This document shows, in pieces, positions 8,140-11,926 of a stretch of 11,926 bases of DNA. The notes beneath the pieces were generated by a model. The model was not told the DNA's origin, ran no database searches, and saw nothing but the letters and a program-made list of their open reading frames with translations. Position numbers and translations under genes: made by a program. Numbering within the stretch: the stretch's first letter is position 1; each line of letters begins with the position of its first letter. Origin of the DNA: UBA4416 sp035439445 (GTDB lineage Bacteria > Bacteroidota > Bacteroidia > B-17B0 > Aurantibacillaceae); contig DAORKG010000062.1 in assembly GCA_035439445.1 (NCBI GenBank), positions 1 to 11,926 on the forward strand. The letters are read 5' to 3'.

Positions 8140-9291
8140 TTACTTAAGAACTTCTGCTAATTTTTTATCTAGCTCAGCTCCTCTTAAGTTAGTTGCTATA
8201 ATTTTCCCTTCTTTATCAATTAAAACAGTGTAAGGAATTGATTGTACAGCATAAATTTGACAAGCTTCGCTTTGCCAAAATTTCAAGTCGCTTACCTGAG
8301 GCCAAGTTAATCCTTCTGATGAAATAGCACCCAACCAAGCATCTCTATCTTTATCTAAAGAAACACCTAAAATTTCAAAACCTTTGTTTTTATATTTTTC
8401 GTAACAACGTTTTACGTTTGGTAACTCTTTGCGACAAGGTGCGCACCAGCTAGCCCAAAAGTCGATGAGTACTACTTTTCCTTTCATGGAGGACAATGCT
8501 AAATCTTTATCGTTTGGCATTGGTAAAATTAATTCAGGGGCATCTGCGCCAACTTTTATAGCTTGAGTACGTTGTACCATCATTTCGGCTTGTTGTACCA
8601 TACCATGAAATGATTTGATGTCTTTATTATCAGGATATTTTTCACTTAGTCCTTTGTCTAAAGCCTTATAAACATCTATGTATTCTTCAGGGCGTAGTTG
8701 TTGAATAGGCATGATTGAAGCAAAAGATGATGCGTTTTCTTTGATTTTTTTTGCAACTACTTCGCTATACTGATGAATCATTTCCTCATAAGGCTTTTGC
8801 AGTTCTTTTGATAAAGAATCTGCTCTTACCGAATCTAATTTCATAGTAATCATTGCTGTTCTAAAAACATTTTCCAATGAATCAGTTCTCATTTTATGTC
8901 CTTGTGCTAATGAACTATATTCTAAAAACAACTTTGTATCTGGCGATCCTTCAACCTTAAATGTGCTTCCTAAATTTCTAGCATCTGCACTTACAGTTAT
9001 TTTTTGAGCTGAATCTAAAACCATCATAGCAAAATTTGATTCTGCAATTCGTAATCTATAAAAACCTAAACTTGGTGAGTAATGATTTAATGTGAATTCT
9101 CCTTTTTCATCAATACTTGTGCTATCCACAGCAACAACACCTTGTTGAGATAATTTTTCTAAATAAATAGATTCGCCTTTAGAGTTCGATAAATTTCCTT
9201 TGATTTCAAAGCCTGAAGAGTTGCCTGAATTAGAATCTGAACAAGAATAAAAAGTAATAGCTGTTAAAGCTAAAAGGATAATTTTTTTCAT
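8140..9291 (-). CDS. TlpA-like thiol-disulfide lipoprotein with DUF4369-type N-terminal domain
   Basis: This is a 383-residue envelope-anchored thioredoxin-like protein. The N-terminus MKKIILLALTAITFYSC is a lipoprotein signal, with C17 as the lipidated Cys. Residues about 27-115 look like the DUF4369 beta domain common in Bacteroidota (FEIKGNLSNSKGESIYLEKL, then VAVDSTSIDEKGEFTLNHY). A helical, charged linker follows (about 120-245). The thioredoxin/TlpA domain spans 245-383, with the redox site WCAPC (282-286, C283 and C286), the preceding VVLIDFWAS strand, and the cis-Pro segment SIPYTVLID (P353). An additional Cys is at 344. Its likely role is thiol reduction or disulfide handling outside the cytoplasm; the partner is unknown. 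A perfect TATATTTG -7 element lies 27-34 nt upstream, so it probably heads the transcript that continues into the M1 peptidase and LpxH-type genes. No terminator is seen in the 35-nt gap that follows it. Confidence 0.92.
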   Translation of the reverse strand: MKKIILLALTAITFYSCSDSNSGNSSGFEIKGNLSNSKGESIYLEKLSQQGVVAVDSTSIDEKGEFTLNHYSPSLGFYRLRIAESNFAMMVLDSAQKITVSADARNLGSTFKVEGSPDTKLFLEYSSLAQGHKMRTDSLENVFRTAMITMKLDSVRADSLSKELQKPYEEMIHQYSEVVAKKIKENASSFASIMPIQQLRPEEYIDVYKALDKGLSEKYPDNKDIKSFHGMVQQAEMMVQRTQAIKVGADAPELILPMPNDKDLALSSMKGKVVLIDFWASWCAPCRKELPNVKRCYEKYKNKGFEILGVSLDKDRDAWLGAISSEGLTWPQVSDLKFWQSEACQIYAVQSIPYTVLIDKEGKIIATNLRGAELDKKLAEVLK

Positions 9292-9317
9292 TAATGGTTA
9301 TGGTTTTTATAAGACTC

Positions 9318-9325
9318 CAAATATA
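9318..9325 (-). promoter_or_regulatory. -7 promoter element of the TlpA-like/M1/lpxH transcript
   Basis: The minus strand reads TATATTTG, an exact match to the Bacteroidota -7 consensus TAnnTTTG, placing transcription start at about 9311-9314 and giving a leader of roughly 20 nt. No clear TTG -33 element is seen at the usual distance upstream; the repeat-rich segment 9327-9389 occupies that space. Confidence 0.55.
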
Positions 9326-9326
9326 C

Positions 9327-9389
9327 AATTAGATATGAGAATTGAGATGTTAAGATATGAGAAAATGATCTCACATCTTATACCTAATT
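9327..9389. repeat. Repeat cluster with a 12-bp inverted repeat between apaG and the TlpA-like gene
   Basis: An 11-bp direct repeat AGATATGAGAA occurs at 9331-9341 and again at 9353-9363, 22 bp apart, with a related GAGATGT unit between. The second copy is the left arm of an inverted repeat, 9351-9362 with 9369-9380 (12 bp, 6-nt loop, one non-Watson-Crick pair that becomes G-U in the minus-strand RNA). An outer AATTAG (9327-9332) and CTAATT (9384-9389) flank the whole. In the minus-strand transcript the hairpin begins 23 nt after the apaG stop, but no T-tract follows it, so it is at best a weak terminator. It may instead be a degenerate intergenic repeat family. Confidence 0.6.
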
Positions 9390-9403
9390 TCTTGCATCAA
9401 ATT

Positions 9404-9790
9404 CTAATTAAGTTTTGCAGGAAGTACCATTACAAATTCAGGAATCAATACATTAAATTCGGATTGATCCACTAATTTTTTCATAGTATAATAACCACTC
9501 ATTTTGCCAATTTCAGTTGCAAAATCACAACCGCTATTGTATGAGAATGAATCGCCAGGCTCTAATGTTGGAGTTTCTCCAACAACACCGTCACCTTCAA
9601 CTTCACGTTTTGCGCCTAAACCATCAGTAATATCCCAATGACGTTTTAATAGTTTTACGGTATAATCACTCTTATTAGTAATCGTTATTTCGTAAACGAA
9701 AAAATAATGACTGTGTTTAGGGTCGGATTGAGGAGCGTAATAGCGCGTTTGAACTGAAATCTCTATGCCGTGTGTTATTATTGAGTTCAT
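9404..9790 (-). CDS. apaG: ApaG domain protein (DUF525)
   Basis: This is a 128-residue ApaG family protein, a small immunoglobulin-like beta fold. In enterobacteria apaG has been tied to Co2+/Mg2+ resistance, but the biochemical role is not settled, and the same fold appears in eukaryotic F-box proteins. The length matches bacterial ApaG (about 125). Diagnostic segments are ITITNKSDYTVKLLKRHWDITDG (36-58), GVVGETPTLEPGDSFSYNSG (68-87) and GKMSGYYTM (95-103). There is no signal peptide or membrane segment, so it should be cytoplasmic. The stop is TAG at 9406-9404. It is transcribed away from rpsA, with a 246-bp gap between them. It probably has its own promoter (9817-9847) and is followed by a hairpin-forming repeat, so it need not be cotranscribed with the TlpA-like gene. 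Confidence 0.93.
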   Translation of the reverse strand: MNSIITHGIEISVQTRYYAPQSDPKHSHYFFVYEITITNKSDYTVKLLKRHWDITDGLGAKREVEGDGVVGETPTLEPGDSFSYNSGCDFATEIGKMSGYYTMKKLVDQSEFNVLIPEFVMVLPAKLN

Positions 9791-9816
9791 ACCCTAAATA
9801 TTAGATAGATTTTACC

Positions 9817-9847
9817 GAAATATAGAACTTATTACCATACAAACAAA
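9817..9847 (-). promoter_or_regulatory. Candidate apaG promoter
   Basis: On the minus strand a -33-like TTTG (9847-9844) is followed after 19 nt by TATATTTC (9824-9817), seven of eight matches to the Bacteroidota TAnnTTTG -7 element. The start would fall near 9810-9813, giving a leader of about 20 nt before the apaG ATG at 9790. Confidence 0.45.
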
Positions 9848-9935
9848 GGTGTTGTGTTAAAATAAAATGTTGATTATCAGTAACTTAAAAATGAATTTAT
9901 TTTACATTTATACCTCAAGGCAAGCTTAAATATCG

Positions 9936-9943
9936 TATATTTG
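9936..9943 (+). promoter_or_regulatory. -7 promoter element of rpsA
   Basis: TATATTTG is an exact match to the Bacteroidota -7 consensus TAnnTTTG and is identical to the element of the TlpA-like gene. It predicts transcription start at about 9947-9950 and a leader of close to 90 nt. No clear TTG -33 element is found 17-23 nt upstream. Confidence 0.6.
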
Positions 9944-9944
9944 T

Positions 9945-10012
9945 AGCCCAATTTTTAATCAAGGTATTAATTGGGCTAAAAATTTAAAACTAACCGCTTC
10001 GGTAGCCTTGAT
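9945..10012 (+). promoter_or_regulatory. Structured rpsA leader, potential pseudoknot
   Basis: Three pairings can be read in the 5' leader. P1 is AGCCCAATT (9945-9953) with AATTGGGCT (9969-9977), 9 bp perfect, of which at least the inner 6-7 bp would be in the transcript. P2 is ATCAAGG (9958-9964), lying inside the P1 loop, with CCTTGAT (10006-10012), 7 bp perfect. P3 is a small CCG/CGG hairpin (9994-9996 with 10000-10002), extendable on both sides to 9990 and 10005 with one bulged A. P1 plus P2 form an H-type pseudoknot enclosing P3. GGCTA (9974-9978) could instead pair with TAGCC (10003-10007), which would break both. The structure ends 24 nt before the rpsA ATG. Autoregulation by S1 is plausible by analogy with E. 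coli rpsA but unproven. Confidence 0.5.
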
Positions 10013-10036
10013 ATATCGAATACAATTAAAAAATAA

Positions 10037-11830
10037 ATGGCAGACAAAAATGCAACAGTTGGGAATCCGGATTTTGACTGGAATTCAATTGGGAAGAAAA
10101 ATGACAATTACTCATCTGAAGAACGTACTAAGTTAGATGAGATGTATGGTAAATCGTTAAGCACAATTGCTGACGCTCAAACTATGCAAGGTACTGTAGT
10201 ATCAAAAAATTCACGTGAAGTTGTTGTAAACATTGGTTACAAATCTGATGGTGTAGTTTCTTTATCAGAGTTCCGTTACAATCCTGATTTAAAAGTTGGT
10301 GATTCTATCGAAGTATTCATTGAAAAAGCAGAAGATACAAATGGTCAATTAATTTTATCTCACAAAAAGGCTCGCGCTGGTAAATCTTGGGATAGAGTTA
10401 ATGAGGCTCTTAATAATGACGAAATCATTAAAGGTTTTGTTAAATGTCGTACTAAAGGTGGATTAATCGTTGATGTATTTGGTATTGAAGCATTCTTACC
10501 AGGTTCTCAAATTGATGTGAAACCTATCCGTGATTACGATGTTTATGTTGGAAAAACTATGGAATTTAAAGTTGTGAAAATCAACAACGAATTCAAAAAC
10601 GTAGTAGTTTCTCATAAAGCGTTAATCGAGGCTGAAATCGAAACTCAAAAACGTGATATCATTTCTAAATTAGAAAAAGGACAAGTATTAGAAGGTGTTG
10701 TTAAAAACATTACTTCTTACGGTGTGTTCATTGATTTAGGTGGTGTTGATGGTTTAATCCACATTACTGATTTATCTTGGGGACGTATTAACCACCCAGA
10801 AGAAATCGTGAAATTAGACGAGAAAATTAACGTTGTAATTTTAGATTTTGATGATGATAAAAAACGTATTGCTTTAGGTTTAAAACAATTATCTGCTCAT
10901 CCTTGGGAAGCTTTAAATGCTGATGTAAAAGTTGGTGATAAAGTAAAAGGTAAAGTGGTTGTTTTAGCTGACTACGGTGCATTTGTTGAAATTGCTCCAG
11001 GAGTAGAAGGTTTAATCCACGTTTCTGAAATGTCTTGGTCTCAACACTTACGCTCTGCTCAAGAGTTCTTAAAAGTAGGTGACGAAGTTGAAGCAGTAGT
11101 TTTAACTTTAGATCGTGAAGAGCGTAAAATGAGTTTAGGTGTTAAACAATTAACTCCTGATCCTTGGAATATGATTATTGATAAATACGCTAAAGGAAGC
11201 AAACACACTGGTACAGTGCGTAACTTCACAAACTTTGGTGTGTTTGTTGAGTTAGAAGAAGGTGTTGATGGTTTAGTTCATATCTCTGATTTATCTTGGA
11301 GCAAAAAAATTAAACATCCATCTGAGTTCTGCAAAGTAGGTGATAAATTAGATGTTGTTGTTTTAGAAATTGATGGCGAAAATCGTCGTTTATCTTTAGG
11401 ACATAAACAATTAGAAGAGAATCCATGGGATGTATTCGAAACAATTTTCACTTTAGATTCAGTTCACCAAGGTACTGTAACTGCAGTTAACGATAAAGGC
11501 GCTACTATTGGTTTAACTTATGGTGTTGAAGGTTTCTGTCCTTCTCGTCACTTGGTTAAAGCTGACGGTTCTTCTTTAAAAGCTGAAGAAGTTGCTGATT
11601 TCAAAGTAATCGAATTCAGTAAAGAAGCTAAACGTATTGTTGTTTCTCACGCTCGTTTACACGAAGAAGTGAAAGACGAAGTTCGTAAGGCAGACAAAGC
11701 TACTAAAGCTGCAGAAGCTGATGAAGCTAAGAAAGCGGTTAAGAAAGTGAAAGATAACCAAGAGAAAACTACTTTAGGTGATATCTCTGCATTATCTGAC
11801 TTAAAAGATAAAATGGACGGAAAGAAATAA
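10037..11830 (+). CDS. rpsA: 30S ribosomal protein S1
   Basis: S1 binds mRNA on the 30S subunit and helps initiate translation on structured or leader-poor messages. The 597-residue protein has six S1/OB RNA-binding repeats at about 48-112, 130-195, 216-284, 301-369, 388-456 and 476-540. The central ones carry the hallmark (Y/N)GVF(I/V)(D/E)L...(D/E)GL(I/V)H(I/V)S/T(D/E)(L/M)SW. Repeats 1, 2 and 6 are more divergent, as in other S1 proteins. A Lys/Ala/Glu-rich tail (about 545-576) leads to the terminal LGDISALSDLKDKM segment. It is somewhat longer than E. coli S1 (557), which fits the Bacteroidota form. Arg codons are nearly all CGT/CGC, unlike the AGA-rich sigma operon, consistent with high expression. 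The ATG at 10037 follows an A-rich, Shine-Dalgarno-free stretch. It has its own promoter, a structured leader and a terminator, so it is probably monocistronic. Confidence 0.97.
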   Translation: MADKNATVGNPDFDWNSIGKKNDNYSSEERTKLDEMYGKSLSTIADAQTMQGTVVSKNSREVVVNIGYKSDGVVSLSEFRYNPDLKVGDSIEVFIEKAEDTNGQLILSHKKARAGKSWDRVNEALNNDEIIKGFVKCRTKGGLIVDVFGIEAFLPGSQIDVKPIRDYDVYVGKTMEFKVVKINNEFKNVVVSHKALIEAEIETQKRDIISKLEKGQVLEGVVKNITSYGVFIDLGGVDGLIHITDLSWGRINHPEEIVKLDEKINVVILDFDDDKKRIALGLKQLSAHPWEALNADVKVGDKVKGKVVVLADYGAFVEIAPGVEGLIHVSEMSWSQHLRSAQEFLKVGDEVEAVVLTLDREERKMSLGVKQLTPDPWNMIIDKYAKGSKHTGTVRNFTNFGVFVELEEGVDGLVHISDLSWSKKIKHPSEFCKVGDKLDVVVLEIDGENRRLSLGHKQLEENPWDVFETIFTLDSVHQGTVTAVNDKGATIGLTYGVEGFCPSRHLVKADGSSLKAEEVADFKVIEFSKEAKRIVVSHARLHEEVKDEVRKADKATKAAEADEAKKAVKKVKDNQEKTTLGDISALSDLKDKMDGKK

Positions 11831-11878
11831 TTTCCATTCATGAACATAATCATCTGGTACGCGTTACCTAATGAGAAT

Positions 11879-11910
11879 AACTAAAAACACGCCATGGTTT
11901 TTAGTTTTTG
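11879..11910 (+). terminator. Intrinsic terminator after rpsA
   Basis: AACTAAAAAC (11879-11888) and GTTTTTAGTT (11897-11906) form a perfect 10-bp stem with an 8-nt loop, followed by a short T run (TTTTTG). It lies 48 nt after the rpsA stop. The stem is AT-rich, so it is of moderate strength; the A-rich 5' side means it could also act for a gene converging from the right. Confidence 0.7.
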
Positions 11911-11926
11911 AGAGCCAAAAAGCCCT

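Noticed and set aside
9928..9942. AAATAT/ATATTT palindrome overlapping the rpsA -7 element, considered as an operator
   Set aside because: It is short and made only of A and T with a 3-nt centre; such matches are expected by chance in AT-rich DNA and part of it is explained by the -7 consensus.
11647..11853. Minus-strand frame opposite the end of rpsA
   Set aside because: It is the Ser/Ala-rich complement of the Lys/Ala/Glu-rich S1 tail, and it starts within the rpsA terminator approach.
11911..11926. AGAGCC...AGCCCT segment at the window end, considered as part of another hairpin
   Set aside because: It is cut by the window edge and the visible part does not form a clear stem.

Overview
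The window looks like part of a Bacteroidota chromosome; I cannot fix the order or family from it. The evidence is the AT-rich coding sequence, the absence of Shine-Dalgarno sites before its genes, promoter -7 elements of the form TAnnTTTG (an exact TATATTTG upstream of both rpsA and the TlpA-like gene), and a gene set typical of the phylum: a DUF4369/TlpA lipoprotein, an ECF sigma factor followed by a 'sensor of ECF-type sigma factor'-like protein, a roughly 1000-residue M1 peptidase, and an S1 protein of about 600 residues with a Lys/Ala-rich tail.

Layout. 1-943 is the 3' part of a 23S rRNA gene, followed by a 67-nt spacer, a 5S rRNA gene (about 1011-1122) and a strong intrinsic terminator (1161-1198) that closes the rRNA operon. 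From 1263 to 4277, four + strand genes form a tight operon: an ECF sigma factor, a single-pass membrane protein (probable anti-sigma factor) with a four-fold internal repeat, a small exported Spy/CpxP-like protein, and an outer-membrane beta-barrel protein. The last three are linked by TAATG stop/start overlaps. Only 3 nt separate this operon from a convergent minus-strand set: a TlpA-like lipoprotein (8140-9291), an M1 metallopeptidase with a predicted C-terminal beta-barrel (5033-8104), and an LpxH-type lipid A enzyme (4281-5033) that starts at a GTG overlapping the peptidase stop codon. Upstream on the minus strand lies apaG (9404-9790). Divergent from apaG is rpsA, ribosomal protein S1 (10037-11830, + strand), with a structured leader and its own terminator at 11879-11910.

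How the genes fit together. Both central operons point to the cell envelope. The sigma operon reads as an envelope-stress circuit (sigma, membrane-held inhibitor, periplasmic sensor, outer-membrane output), which is inference from topology and order. The minus-strand set combines lipid A synthesis, periplasmic redox and surface proteolysis. The flanks (rRNA, rpsA, apaG) are housekeeping. No stretch over 300 nt lacks a gene; the longest gap is 9791-10036, which holds the apaG and rpsA promoters and the rpsA leader. I saw no mobile element, CRISPR array, tRNA or prophage. The observations most worth a follow-up are the potential pseudoknot in the rpsA leader, the repeat architecture of the probable anti-sigma factor, and the peptidase/barrel fusion.
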